DNA of 49,494 nucleotides from Pediococcus damnosus. GTDB taxonomy: Bacteria > Bacillota > Bacilli > Lactobacillales > Lactobacillaceae. The notes beneath the pieces are model-generated. The model searched no databases, had not been told where the DNA came from, and saw nothing but the letters and a program-made list of their open reading frames with translations. This document shows, piece by piece, positions 28,165-36,872 of this stretch; the stretch's first letter is position 1; each line of letters starts with the position of its first letter. Position numbers and translations under genes: made by a program. The stretch covers positions 1-49,494 of the forward strand of contig NZ_JQBD01000009.1 of the NCBI RefSeq assembly GCF_001437255.1, written 5' to 3'.

Positions 28165-30342
28165 TTACTTTTGTTTTAATTTAACTGTGAGTGTTTGCCC
28201 ATTTTGAACAATTGTCCCACTCTTGATTGATTGAGATTTCACAAAACCAGTCCCTGAGAATTTAGCTTCCAAACCAACTAAATCAGTTAGTTTAAGTACG
28301 TCATTACGCGACCACCCAGACAAATTAGGCATTTTCATTTGTCCACTCGTCAAAAGAATCACGCGTTGCCCCGCTAACATTTCCGTACCTGTCACAGGCG
28401 ACTGTTGTGTGACTGTACTACCTGTACCCATCACCGTTGCGGCAATATTTTGCTTGCCCAAATCTTTAACAGCTGTATCAGACGCTTCACCAACCATATT
28501 GGCAATTTTTACTTTCCCAGAAACTTGATTCTTGGCAGTTGAATTATTTTCACCAAGTGCTTGTTTCATAACTGGACTAAAAATTTCATTTAAAAGTTGA
28601 GTTGCTGTCTTTGTTGCAGGCAGCGTTGGTTGTTTCATCGTGATATACATAATATATTTTGGATTTGATGCTGGTACCATTCCGACAACCGAGTAAAGGT
28701 AACTATCATTGCCATTTAAGTAAGTCCCACCAGAGCCAACCACTTGTGCGGTCCCAGTTTTAGCAGCTACTTTATACCCTGGAATTTTAAAATCTTGACC
28801 AATTCCATAACTCTTATAAACAACATCCTCCATCAGCTTTCGCACTTTTTTAGCCGTTGAGCTTTTGACTGGTTTGCCAAGGTTCTCTGTTTTCATCTCG
28901 TCGGTTACTTTACCTGTATCGGTATCTACAACTTTTTTAATATATTGCGGTTTGACCATTTTGCCATTATTAGCAATTGCCGTAAAACCCTGCAGCATCT
29001 GCATATCCGTTACATCAATTCCTTGACCAAATGCCGTATCGGCCTGGTCAATTGGGTATGTAAATTGCATACTTCCACTGGCTTCTCCAGCAAGGCCCGA
29101 ATCTGTACTCTTTAAAAAGTTAAATCGATTGATATATTTTTTCCACGTTTTGGCACCCATTTTGCGCTCCAAATGAGCCATTGACACGTTACTAGAACGC
29201 GCAAATCCTTCTTCGTAGGTAATTAACCCCCAACCGGAAGTTTGCCAGTCAGGCACCACTTGATTACCAATGGTATAAGTCCCTGACTTGTATTTTTCCT
29301 TCGCATTAAAGTGGCCACTATCGATTGCTGCAGCAGCTGTAAATACCTTCATGGTGGAGCCGGGTTCAAAAGTATCTTGAACTAAAGAATTACTCCAAGC
29401 CTTATTAATGCCACTCTTGGTGGTGGGATTAAATGTTGGTCGCTGTGAGGTCGCCAAAATGGCACCCGTTTTGGCATTCATAAGTGTGGCAGTCATCGAC
29501 TTTGCATGCACCTGGTCTTGAACCTTTGTCATTTCCGATTCCAGCAAAGTTTGAAGACGGGTATCTAACGTGGTATAGATATTTTGCCCATTAACCGCTG
29601 ATTTTTCTTCTTGAGACGATGGCAGTTGATAGCCGAATTTATCTTTTTGAATGGAACGTTGTCCATCTGTTCCAGTTAGCTTATTATTAAATGCGCTCTC
29701 AATTCCCATCACACCCTTTAGTTGTGTGATGTCAGAATCTTTTTTTGTAGCCTGTGATGTAATGCCAATTAGATTAGATGCAAAAGTTCCATTTGGATAT
29801 AAACGAGCTTCTGACTGGATAAAATTAATTCCGGTTAGCTTATAGGATTCAATTTTTTCTTTGGTGGCAACAGAAATGTTTTTTCCTGCTGTTCCAAATT
29901 CGACTTGAAACGTATTTTCATTAGTTGGATTTAAGGCTGCAAGCGCCTTTTTTTCACTAATTGGTAAATACTTTGCCAGTACTTTGGCCGTCTTTTTTTT
30001 GTCAGTTACATAAAGTGGCTTTTTATTTGCGCCAACCTGATTTTTGTTCAAAACTGCATAAACAGAATACGTACTTGTATCTTCCGCAATTGGTTGACCC
30101 GAAGCATCCAAAATAGATCCTCGCTGAGCCTTTAAAACTTTATTATCCGTATACAAACGACGGGCCTGTGAACTCAAATTGATGTGTTCTACAGTCCCGC
30201 CAATTGCGATATAGGAAAAACGTAGAATTAAAATTACGAACAATGCAATCGCTATGAAAAAAAGCCATTGACCGAACGATCTTCGATTTTGGCTTGATTT
30301 GTTATGGTTGTTCTTTTTTAAACGTTTTTCTTTGTTGTTCAT
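28165..30342 (-). CDS. pbp2X: Septal class B penicillin-binding protein with PASTA domains
   Basis: Monofunctional transpeptidase of division (FtsI/PBP2X class), 725 aa. A Lys/Asn-rich cytosolic start and a membrane helix at about 26-47 precede the dimerisation domain. The transpeptidase has the catalytic S329 in STMK (329-332), SSN at 383-385 and KTG at 528-530. Two PASTA domains fill the C terminus (about 606-665 and 666-725), as in PBP2X of streptococci, and may bind cell-wall fragments. The start overlaps the ftsL stop in ATGA, so it is coupled to FtsL, its partner. Confidence 0.97.
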   Translation of the reverse strand: MNNKEKRLKKNNHNKSSQNRRSFGQWLFFIAIALFVILILRFSYIAIGGTVEHINLSSQARRLYTDNKVLKAQRGSILDASGQPIAEDTSTYSVYAVLNKNQVGANKKPLYVTDKKKTAKVLAKYLPISEKKALAALNPTNENTFQVEFGTAGKNISVATKEKIESYKLTGINFIQSEARLYPNGTFASNLIGITSQATKKDSDITQLKGVMGIESAFNNKLTGTDGQRSIQKDKFGYQLPSSQEEKSAVNGQNIYTTLDTRLQTLLESEMTKVQDQVHAKSMTATLMNAKTGAILATSQRPTFNPTTKSGINKAWSNSLVQDTFEPGSTMKVFTAAAAIDSGHFNAKEKYKSGTYTIGNQVVPDWQTSGWGLITYEEGFARSSNVSMAHLERKMGAKTWKKYINRFNFLKSTDSGLAGEASGSMQFTYPIDQADTAFGQGIDVTDMQMLQGFTAIANNGKMVKPQYIKKVVDTDTGKVTDEMKTENLGKPVKSSTAKKVRKLMEDVVYKSYGIGQDFKIPGYKVAAKTGTAQVVGSGGTYLNGNDSYLYSVVGMVPASNPKYIMYITMKQPTLPATKTATQLLNEIFSPVMKQALGENNSTAKNQVSGKVKIANMVGEASDTAVKDLGKQNIAATVMGTGSTVTQQSPVTGTEMLAGQRVILLTSGQMKMPNLSGWSRNDVLKLTDLVGLEAKFSGTGFVKSQSIKSGTIVQNGQTLTVKLKQK

Positions 30343-30728
30343 TTATTAACATTCCTTATATTCTGAGTTGTTAGGCTTAAACCATATTGCTTTGCAATTT
30401 TATTCAAGCGTGAACGACTAGAAAGCTGATTCACTTCCTGTTTCAAATTACTATTATTAGAAGTTACTTTGGTTACCTGTTCTTGCGAACTAGATAACTC
30501 GTGTTCAGCACCTGATAATGATATTTTACCAGAAATCACAAAAATCATTAAGCCTGTCAAAATTATACCGCAGAATGTCATTAAAATTTTCTCAAATTTT
30601 GAAAATGGTAAAGATTTCGGAATAACGACCGCTTTTGCCTTATGTAAAGTGCCCTCTTTTAAGTCCGGTACGTGCCGTTTTATCGGCTTATGAGCCGGAA
30701 ATGCTTCTGCTAAATTATTTTGTGCCAT
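30339..30728 (-). CDS. ftsL: Cell division protein FtsL
   Basis: Bitopic membrane protein of 129 aa that joins FtsQ/DivIB and DivIC to activate septal synthesis. A basic cytosolic N terminus of about 43 residues precedes a membrane helix (ILMTFCGIILTGLMIFVISG, about 48-67). A short periplasmic-type coiled coil follows (about 78-112, LSSSQEQVTKVTSNNSNLKQE), ending in LNKIAKQYGLSL, the family's conserved C-terminal tag. It lies 13 bases after rsmH and overlaps pbp2X by four bases. Confidence 0.93.
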   Translation of the reverse strand: MAQNNLAEAFPAHKPIKRHVPDLKEGTLHKAKAVVIPKSLPFSKFEKILMTFCGIILTGLMIFVISGKISLSGAEHELSSSQEQVTKVTSNNSNLKQEVNQLSSRSRLNKIAKQYGLSLTTQNIRNVNK

Positions 30729-30741
30729 TATAAATCAGTCC

Positions 30742-31689
30742 CTATTTTATTTTTTCAATAACTCGAAGTCTCGCACTATGAGCACGATGATTTTGTTCTA
30801 ATTCGTCTTTACTAGGTAAAATGGGTTTTCGGGTCGCCAATTTAAAATGTGGTTCAAGTTCTTTAGGAATAACGGGTAATCCTTGAGGAAGATCTGGTAA
30901 ATTTGCATTTTCCTTAAAAATATTTTTAACTAAGCGGTCTTCTAACGATTGAAATGTAATTACGCTAATTCGCCCACCGACTTTTAATAAATCTAGCGCC
31001 TGTTCTAAAGAAGTTTCTAGAACGCCTAATTCATTATTGACGGCAATTCGAACCGCTTGAAAAACCCGTTTAGCAGGATGACCACCAGTCCGTCGAGCAG
31101 CTGCTGGAATTGCTTTTTTGATAATATCAACTAATTGACCAGTTGTTTGGATAGGTGCCACAGCCCGTTCACGTTCAATTTCACGAGCAACTTGCTTTGA
31201 ATAGCGCTCTTCTCCATAACGGAAGAAGATTTTTACTAAGGCCTCATATGACCATTCGTTAACAACCGTTTTGGCTGTGAGCTCCGCAGACTGATCCATT
31301 CGCATATCTAATGGTGCATCATGCTGATAACTGAATCCCCGTTTAGCATCATCCAATTGCGGTGAAGAAACTCCCAAATCGTAAACAATGCCATCAACTT
31401 TTTGAACCCCAAATTCTGCTAAATCTTTTGTTATATTTTTAAAATTATCCTCAATGAAAGTAACTTGCTTGCTGTCTAAATACTTTTTTAAATGAGTTTG
31501 ATTATATTCAATAGCTGCAATATCTTGATCAAACGCATATAAATGACCCTTTTGACTCAACTGACTCAAAATTAACTGACTATGGCCACCGCCGCCAAGC
31601 GTGCAATCGACATAAATGCCATCTGGATTAAGATTTAATTCAGCAACCGCCTGGTTCAGTAAAACAGTTGTGTGTTGAAATTCACTCAT
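30742..31689 (-). CDS. rsmH: 16S rRNA (cytosine-1402 N4) methyltransferase
   Basis: SAM-dependent methyltransferase that modifies C1402 in the ribosomal P site. 315 aa. The SAM loop is [12 protein letters not shown] near 27-38; other family marks are [18 protein letters not shown] near 108, the helical insert [18 protein letters not shown], and [12 protein letters not shown] near 250. The start is the ATG at 31689 with AGGAGTGG six bases upstream; nine residues of the longer frame fall within the spacer after mraZ. Second gene of the dcw cluster. Confidence 0.97.
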   Translation of the reverse strand: MSEFQHTTVLLNQAVAELNLNPDGIYVDCTLGGGGHSQLILSQLSQKGHLYAFDQDIAAIEYNQTHLKKYLDSKQVTFIEDNFKNITKDLAEFGVQKVDGIVYDLGVSSPQLDDAKRGFSYQHDAPLDMRMDQSAELTAKTVVNEWSYEALVKIFFRYGEERYSKQVAREIERERAVAPIQTTGQLVDIIKKAIPAAARRTGGHPAKRVFQAVRIAVNNELGVLETSLEQALDLLKVGGRISVITFQSLEDRLVKNIFKENANLPDLPQGLPVIPKELEPHFKLATRKPILPSKDELEQNHRAHSARLRVIEKIK

Positions 31690-31699
31690 TTTTCCACTC

Positions 31700-32131
31700 C
31701 TATAGGCCAAAATCAATTAAATTTTCGGCAATATCATCAAAGTTTTCTTCAGTATCTGCCGTAACTGCATTCCATTGTGCTTCATCCCAAATTTCAAATC
31801 GGTTTGATACCCCAACTAACACACATTTCTTAGTAAGTTTTGCATGTTCACGCAATTGTTTCGGAATATTAATTCGCCCTTGTTTATCAAAATTACATTG
31901 TGTCGCATCTGCAAACAAAAATCGGACAAATGCTCGATTATTTCGTTTATTTAGCGGTAATGCTTTTAATTTACCTTGAATCCTTTGCCATTCTTCAAGT
32001 GGATAGCCAAACAGACAGCCATCTAATCCACGAGTAATCACAAAATCAGATCCTAAATCTTCTCTAAACTTAGCCGGAACAATTAGTCGTCCCTTGGTAT
32101 CAAGTGAATGTTGATATTCGCCCATGAACAT
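31700..32131 (-). CDS. mraZ: Transcriptional regulator MraZ
   Basis: DNA-binding AbrB-like protein of 143 aa that oligomerises into a ring and controls the dcw operon. Two SpoVT/AbrB half-repeats are visible: residues about 5-52 ([21 protein letters not shown]) and about 75-125 ([21 protein letters not shown]), with the shared (D/K)xKGR(L/I)x(V/I)P pattern. The ATG at 32131 has AAAGGGG eight bases upstream; the eleven residues of the longer frame lack support. Three GTGGTA boxes lie 44-70 bases upstream, the expected self-binding site. As the first dcw gene, it probably acts as autorepressor. Confidence 0.96.
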   Translation of the reverse strand: MFMGEYQHSLDTKGRLIVPAKFREDLGSDFVITRGLDGCLFGYPLEEWQRIQGKLKALPLNKRNNRAFVRFLFADATQCNFDKQGRINIPKQLREHAKLTKKCVLVGVSNRFEIWDEAQWNAVTADTEENFDDIAENLIDFGL

Positions 32132-32174
32132 ACTAATTGCCCCTTTCTTTTCCTTCTCAATCACAAATTCAGTT

Positions 32175-32200
32175 TACCACTTTGTACCACTACCTACCAC
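32175..32200 (-). promoter_or_regulatory. MraZ boxes: three GTGGTA direct repeats, 10-bp period
   Basis: On the minus strand GTGGTA occurs at 32195-32200, 32185-32190 and 32175-32180, exactly ten bases apart. Direct GTGG repeats with one helical turn between them are the known MraZ-binding pattern. The boxes lie 44-70 bases before the mraZ start, so one turn per repeat suits binding by successive subunits of the MraZ ring. A TTGTAA and TGTAAA pair with 17 bases between them, just upstream, is a candidate promoter; a TATAAT at 32236-32241 is another. Confidence 0.85.
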
Positions 32201-32410
32201 CAATTTACAAAACATTTTTAAAATGCTTACAAATTATTATAAAAGTGATAATTTGATCCTTTTTTATTTAGACTAAAGTTGTTTACAAATCCTATTATAG
32301 CAGCAATCACGTCCATTTATACTAAAATGTGGTGGCTGGTGGGGAATAATTATCTAGTTTTGGGCATTTAAGCAAAAAAATAAACAATTTTAAGAGTTAA
32401 TCAAAAAAAT

Positions 32411-32439
32411 TTGAATTGTTAAAAATTACACGTTAGAAT
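32411..32439 (+). promoter_or_regulatory. Promoter of the DUF4044 micro-protein gene
   Basis: TTGAAT (32411-32416), exactly 17 bases, then TAGAAT (32434-32439), 30 bases before the start codon. Together with the mraZ control region it makes up the 338-base gene-free stretch 32132-32469; the remainder of that stretch is AT-rich and shows nothing else. Confidence 0.65.
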
Positions 32440-32469
32440 GGTTAATAACATTTTAGAAAGTGGTGTCGT

Positions 32470-32589
32470 ATGAAAAAGAAGAAAAGTACATTCCAAAAAG
32501 TCACAATGGTTGTTGTTTGGGTCATGATTATTACAATGGTTGGTTCAGTAGTTTTAACAGCTTTATCATCATTAAACCTATTGGGTTAA
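32470..32589 (+). CDS. DUF4044 micro-protein, single membrane helix
   Basis: A 39-aa protein: a basic start (MKKKKSTFQK) followed by one hydrophobic helix of about 20 residues (VVVWVMIITMVGSVVLTAL) and a short polar end. I recognise it as DUF4044, a tiny membrane protein family of lactobacilli found next to mraZ; no function is known. Support for it being a gene comes from three signs: a 17-base-spaced promoter upstream (32411-32439), a purine-rich GAAAGTGG ribosome binding region, and an intrinsic terminator immediately downstream. It is divergent from mraZ. The overlapping frame 32460-32714 is in another register and has no such signals. Confidence 0.87.
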   Translation: MKKKKSTFQKVTMVVVWVMIITMVGSVVLTALSSLNLLG

Positions 32590-32593
32590 AAAA

Positions 32594-32627
32594 AGAAACT
32601 CCAATTTTAAGTGGCGTTTCTTTTTTT
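32594..32627 (+). terminator. Terminator after the DUF4044 gene
   Basis: Stem AGAAAC-t-CCA / TGG-c-GTTTCT with an 8-base loop, followed by a run of seven T. It starts four bases after the stop codon. Confidence 0.85.
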
Positions 32628-32705
32628 GTGATTAATTATGGCTTATATGTCTATCGCAGCATCTTATTCCCTGATATCACTACAAAGATTTCAAAGAATC
32701 TGACA

Positions 32706-32761
32706 AAAAAATAGCTATGATTTTTGTGAAAATACATTTCACTTTCATCATAGCTATTTTT
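32706..32761. terminator. Terminator after ftsK (bidirectional)
   Basis: Near-perfect stem AAAATAGCTATGAT/ATCATAGCTATTTT with a loop of about 25 bases, flanked by A and T runs, so it can end transcripts from both strands: ftsK on the minus strand and read-through from the DUF4044 gene. Nothing else is visible between 32628 and 32706. Confidence 0.85.
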
Positions 32762-32770
32762 ATTTTTATT

Positions 32771-35092
32771 TCATTCATCTTTTTTTGTAAATACTTGCCG
32801 CGGTTTGCTTCCTTCTTGAGGACCAACCACACCATTTGCTTCTAATTGATCCACAATCCTAGCTGCTCGATTGTAACCAATTCTAAATCGACGCTGTAAC
32901 ATTGACGTGCTCGCTTTTTGCATATCTGTCACTAAAGCTACTGCCTGATCATATAATTCATCTTTTTCATCATGCTTAGCTTGATCCTCGGATGCTGCTT
33001 CTTCGTCAGTCACAATCAAAGATTCGTCATACGAAACTTTCTGCTGGCCTTTTACATATTCAACAATAGTTTTTACATCCTTATCCGAGATAAAAGCTCC
33101 TTGAACTCTTTCCGGTTTGCTTTTCCCCATTGGATAATACAGCATATCGCCGCGTCCCAAAAGTTTCTCGGCTCCATTTGAATCAATAATGGTCCGTGAA
33201 TCCGTACCACTTGCCACAGCAAACGCAATTCGTGAAGGAACATTGGCTTTAATTAGACCAGTAACCACATCTACAGACGGCCGTTGCGTGGCAATGATCA
33301 TATGAATTCCGGCCGCTCGGGCTAACTGAGCAAGCCTGATAATTGCATCCTCCACCGCATTTTGAGCAACCATCATTAAGTCGGCCAATTCATCGACCAC
33401 CACAACAATATAAGGCAGATGAGGTCGGTTCTTCCCATCTTTTTTATTTTCTTCACTAATGTATTCATTGTAGGTTTTAATATTTCGTTGATTAGTTTCA
33501 GCAAACAAGTCATAACGATGCTGCATTTCTGCAACAACTTTATGCAACGCCCGTGCTGCTTTTTTGGGCTCTGTCACAACCGGTGTTAAAAGATGAGGAA
33601 TATCCTTATAAACTCCTAATTCCACTTTTTTCGGATCAATTAGAATAAATTTCACTTGATCTGGTCTAGCGTTCATTAGCAAACTCGTAATGATCACGTT
33701 AATCATCACGGACTTACCACTACCAGTTGCCCCCGCAATCAGTAAATGTTGCATCTTAACTAAATCTGCTAAAACCAAGTTTCCAGAAACATCCCTTCCA
33801 ATCGGAACTTGCAGAATTGAATCTGGATGTGGAGGTTGAGATTCGACCACATCCCGAAATGATACTGTGGAGACCTCCGTATTGGGAACTTCAATTCCAA
33901 TCAGTGATTTTCCAGGAATTGGCGCCTCAATTCGAATATCCTTGGCTGCCAAAGCTAAGGCAATATCATCAGAAAGGCCCACAATTTTGCTTACTTTCAC
34001 ACCAATATCTGGATGCAATTCGTATTCAGTTACTGATGGTCCCAAATTCACACTTTTAACCGTAGCTTTAACGCCAAAACTGGTCAATGTTTGCTGGAGA
34101 ATTTTAGTGTTTTTTTGAATCGTTTTATATTCTTGGCTTTGATCTGTTTTGGGAATCGTTGTTAAAAGATCTGTGGATGGTAACTGATAATTAGGATTCT
34201 CTAACTCTTCTGTATTTTGGAAAGCCGATTCCGGTTTTGTATCTTTTTCAATCTGTTTTTTAGTCTGCGGTTGTTCATGTTCTGAAGCGATTCTAATTGC
34301 CGGTTGCCCATTTGCTGGGGTTGTTTTTTTAGTCTGCTCATCCATTAAGTCCTTACCGGAAACTAATGGCGTATCGTGCTTCTTTTCCGACTGTTGTGGC
34401 TTTGCTGTTCGAGTATTTTTTACACTTTGTTGGCTCCTTATTTTAATTGCCTGTACCAGGTTCTGTGTCAACGTTTTGCCTGAAATAATTAGCCTTCTAA
34501 ACGTTACCGCTATCGTTTGAAGTACCTTATCCATAGGAATTCCAAAGAAAATTGCAACGCCCAACGCAACTACTAACCAACCTAAAATAAGACTACCAAT
34601 TTCAGAAAAACAAAATTCAGTGGCTGTATACAAAATACTGCCAATCATTCCCCCACCAACTGGTTCTCCAATCGAAGCATACTTAAATGCATCCGAAAGT
34701 GAATGCCATGTCGTCGAAATAAAATGATTATGTTGATTCATTTGTTCAAAAAATCGAGTGGTAATTATTAGAATTGCGCCAATATAAACTAACGCAATTC
34801 CAAACACAAATCGAAAACGCCCCTTTAGCTTTGGCTCTTGGCCGGTAAATAATAAAACAGCCCCATACAATCCGAACAACAAAATCAAAACTTGAAAGGC
34901 ATCACCAACAAATAAACGAAAAACATTCGCAAAAAGAACTCCAATATAACCTAACGAAAAATAACCTAATAATGCCAATAAAACGAAAATTCCGCCTAAA
35001 AAATGTTTAGATTGGAGAAATTGTTGCCAATTGCTCTTTCTTGAACGCTTTCGTTTTCGCTTCGTCGTTGTTCTTTTCCTTTTAGCCGCCAA
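32771..35092 (-). CDS. ftsK: DNA translocase FtsK/SpoIIIE
   Basis: Septal ATPase of 773 aa that pumps chromosomal DNA out of the closing septum. A very basic N terminus (KRKRTTTKRKRKRSRK) precedes four to five membrane helices (about 34-185). A polar linker of about 130 residues follows. The motor has Walker A GATGSGKS at about 454-461, Walker B IVVVVDELADLM, and RLAQLARAAGIHMIIATQRPS. The gamma DNA-reading domain closes the protein (LQRRFRIGYNRAARIVDQLE). The start is a TTG at 35092 served by AAAGGAGGG; a TTG seven codons earlier would put this ribosome binding site inside the coding sequence. It follows trmL, ending in the terminator at 32706. Confidence 0.96.
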   Translation of the reverse strand: MAAKRKRTTTKRKRKRSRKSNWQQFLQSKHFLGGIFVLLALLGYFSLGYIGVLFANVFRLFVGDAFQVLILLFGLYGAVLLFTGQEPKLKGRFRFVFGIALVYIGAILIITTRFFEQMNQHNHFISTTWHSLSDAFKYASIGEPVGGGMIGSILYTATEFCFSEIGSLILGWLVVALGVAIFFGIPMDKVLQTIAVTFRRLIISGKTLTQNLVQAIKIRSQQSVKNTRTAKPQQSEKKHDTPLVSGKDLMDEQTKKTTPANGQPAIRIASEHEQPQTKKQIEKDTKPESAFQNTEELENPNYQLPSTDLLTTIPKTDQSQEYKTIQKNTKILQQTLTSFGVKATVKSVNLGPSVTEYELHPDIGVKVSKIVGLSDDIALALAAKDIRIEAPIPGKSLIGIEVPNTEVSTVSFRDVVESQPPHPDSILQVPIGRDVSGNLVLADLVKMQHLLIAGATGSGKSVMINVIITSLLMNARPDQVKFILIDPKKVELGVYKDIPHLLTPVVTEPKKAARALHKVVAEMQHRYDLFAETNQRNIKTYNEYISEENKKDGKNRPHLPYIVVVVDELADLMMVAQNAVEDAIIRLAQLARAAGIHMIIATQRPSVDVVTGLIKANVPSRIAFAVASGTDSRTIIDSNGAEKLLGRGDMLYYPMGKSKPERVQGAFISDKDVKTIVEYVKGQQKVSYDESLIVTDEEAASEDQAKHDEKDELYDQAVALVTDMQKASTSMLQRRFRIGYNRAARIVDQLEANGVVGPQEGSKPRQVFTKKDE

Positions 35093-35133
35093 TATTTGCC
35101 CTCCTTTCGCCAAGTTTGCAATTTTGAAATAGC

Positions 35134-35646
35134 TTATTTTAACTTGTCATTCTCATAGTGGTGAACTCTTTGAAGACCTGGAAATGCCTGTTGACGCAGC
35201 GCTTCGTAGATAACAATCGCCACACTATTAGACAAATTCAAGGCCCGAATATGATCATCATCTTGAGGAATTCGAATCGCTTTTTCAGGATATTGCCGCA
35301 TAAATGGTTCCGGCAATCCCGTCGTTTCTTTGCCAAACAAGAAGTAATGATCTTTATCATCAGCAGTATAGTCCACATCAGTATAATCATGGTCCGCAAA
35401 TTTAGAAACTAAGTATAAATAATTTAGATCTGGTACAGAATCAATAAACTCGGGTAGATTTTCATGGTAAACAAGATCAACATCTTTCCAGTAATCTAAT
35501 CCGGCCCGTTTAAGATGTTTATCATCAACAGAAAATCCAAGTGGTTTAATTAAATGAAGGACCGTGTCAGTTCCAGCACATGTTCGGGCAATGTTCCCCG
35601 TGTTGGCTGGCATCAAGGGTTCAAAAAGCACAATATGGTTTGTCAT
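35134..35646 (-). CDS. trmL: tRNA (cytidine/uridine-34 2'-O)-methyltransferase
   Basis: SPOUT-class methyltransferase of 170 aa (SpoU/CspR branch) that methylates the ribose of wobble position 34 in tRNA-Leu. The N-terminal IVLFEPLMPANTGNIART and the C-terminal trefoil-knot motifs LFGKETTGLPE and RALNLSNSVAIVIYEALRQ are characteristic. The ATG at 35646 has GAGAGAGA upstream; six residues of the longer frame were dropped. A promoter (TTGTTG, 17 bases, TATGAT, 35687-35715) lies just before it, and ftsK follows after 41 bases. Confidence 0.94.
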   Translation of the reverse strand: MTNHIVLFEPLMPANTGNIARTCAGTDTVLHLIKPLGFSVDDKHLKRAGLDYWKDVDLVYHENLPEFIDSVPDLNYLYLVSKFADHDYTDVDYTADDKDHYFLFGKETTGLPEPFMRQYPEKAIRIPQDDDHIRALNLSNSVAIVIYEALRQQAFPGLQRVHHYENDKLK

Positions 35647-35686
35647 TTTTATTCTCTCTCTCATAATTAATAGTTATCTAAAGGCT

Positions 35687-35715
35687 ATCATACTGCTATA
35701 AATTTCTTCCAACAA
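35687..35715 (-). promoter_or_regulatory. Promoter of trmL-ftsK
   Basis: Minus-strand TTGTTG (35710-35715), 17-base spacer and TATGAT (35687-35692). It sits directly behind the terminator of the upstream rlmA gene. Confidence 0.6.
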
Positions 35716-35722
35716 CAAAAAA

Positions 35723-35761
35723 AGCGTAGACACTCGGTGTAGGCACGGCGAGCTTCTACGT
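35723..35761 (-). terminator. Terminator after rlmA
   Basis: Minus-strand hairpin CGTAGA-aGCTCG...CGAGTG-TCTACG with a run of seven T. It is about 115 bases after the rlmA stop; the spacer 35762-35877 holds no other recognisable signal. Confidence 0.75.
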
Positions 35762-35877
35762 TAAATGAAGTACAACTTGCTAATCGCCAACGATTTCCCG
35801 ATGTCAATTAACAACCGATTTCTTAACTAAATCCTAACACCATAATTCAAGATGTGCAACCTTCTCAGACCCAGTGT

Positions 35878-36723
35878 TTAAGCGATCGTTCCCTTTAATA
35901 AAGTCACATCCACAGTAATATGATTCAATTGCGAAGCTTGCGCATTTTGAATCATTTCGGGGGTTGCTCCCCAATGTAAGGGGGTCATTTGAATCAAGTC
36001 GGACAATAAGTCATCCTCAAATTTAAACGTATAAGTAAGCTGCTTGGTTTGGGCATGCGGAAAATGTTTTTCAAAAAGGCTCACAACCTGATCATTTTGG
36101 TAATCAGCATGTTGACTATCCTTTTCATACAACAACTGACGCAATTCACCTAAATAATTTGAATTAGGCACAATTTTCAAAACTTGCCCACCTGGCTTTA
36201 GGACTCGTTGAAATTCTGCATATGCTGAAGGTGAGAATAAATCCAGAATAGTTGTAAATTTATCATTGGTGAAAGGCAAATTAGCTAAATCTGCAATACA
36301 GAAAAATGCACTCGAATTTAATTGAGTCGCCAAGTTAATTCCCGCCGTTGAGATATCAAAACCAACTGCTGTTGCTCCCTCAGTCATTGAAAGAGTTTTC
36401 TTTAGGGGTGTGCCTTCACCAGAGCCTACATCCAAAATAACTTCATCTTTATCTATGTTTTTCGCAAACTCCTGGCAAATCGGATCAAACAAACCGGCTG
36501 TTAATATCCTTCGTCTGGAGGCCAGCATCGCATCATCATATTCACTAGTAACGGCGTGATTTAAAAAGTAGAGAGTTCCCTTTTTTGAAATATCGATGGC
36601 GTGCTGATTTGGGCAGATAATGCTACCAGATTCAACACGATCATAAGTATCGTGACACACGGGGCAACGAAACAGCGATAAATTGTTTTGAATAAATTGA
36701 ATACCCTTTTCTCTTTTTTTCAT
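35878..36723 (-). CDS. rlmA: 23S rRNA (guanine N1) methyltransferase RlmA type
   Basis: SAM-dependent methyltransferase of 281 aa. An N-terminal zinc finger C-P-V-C...C-P-N-Q-H (about residues 19-41) is followed by the class I Rossmann domain (ILDVGSGEGTP near 105, then FDISTAGINLA and ADLANLPF). This layout matches RlmA(I)/(II), which methylates guanine 745 or 748 in helix 35 of 23S rRNA. Relatives such as TlrB give tylosin-type resistance, so macrolide response is a plausible side effect, but only inferred. The start ATG has GAGGATG upstream. It is transcribed between two terminators, apparently alone. Confidence 0.93.
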   Translation of the reverse strand: MKKREKGIQFIQNNLSLFRCPVCHDTYDRVESGSIICPNQHAIDISKKGTLYFLNHAVTSEYDDAMLASRRRILTAGLFDPICQEFAKNIDKDEVILDVGSGEGTPLKKTLSMTEGATAVGFDISTAGINLATQLNSSAFFCIADLANLPFTNDKFTTILDLFSPSAYAEFQRVLKPGGQVLKIVPNSNYLGELRQLLYEKDSQHADYQNDQVVSLFEKHFPHAQTKQLTYTFKFEDDLLSDLIQMTPLHWGATPEMIQNAQASQLNHITVDVTLLKGTIA

Positions 36724-36817
36724 TTTCTGTTCATCCTCATTTTAATTAAAATTATCAAATAACTAACCTTTTAAGCATAACATGGACACGTTTACTGAAG
36801 TATTTGAAAAACAAAAA

Positions 36818-36858
36818 ATCCTAAATTTACTAAAGAAAAACGTTAGTAAATTTAGGAT
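36818..36858 (-). terminator. Terminator after the second AI-2E gene
   Basis: A perfect 16-bp stem ATCCTAAATTTACTAA/TTAGTAAATTTAGGAT with a 9-base loop, followed on the minus strand by TTTTTTG and more T. Confidence 0.92.
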
Positions 36859-36872
36859 AGAATATTTTATTA

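Noticed and set aside
32460-32714. 84-codon plus-strand frame over the DUF4044 gene.
   Set aside because: It is in another register and runs through the terminator at 32594-32627; the 39-codon frame has promoter, family match and terminator.
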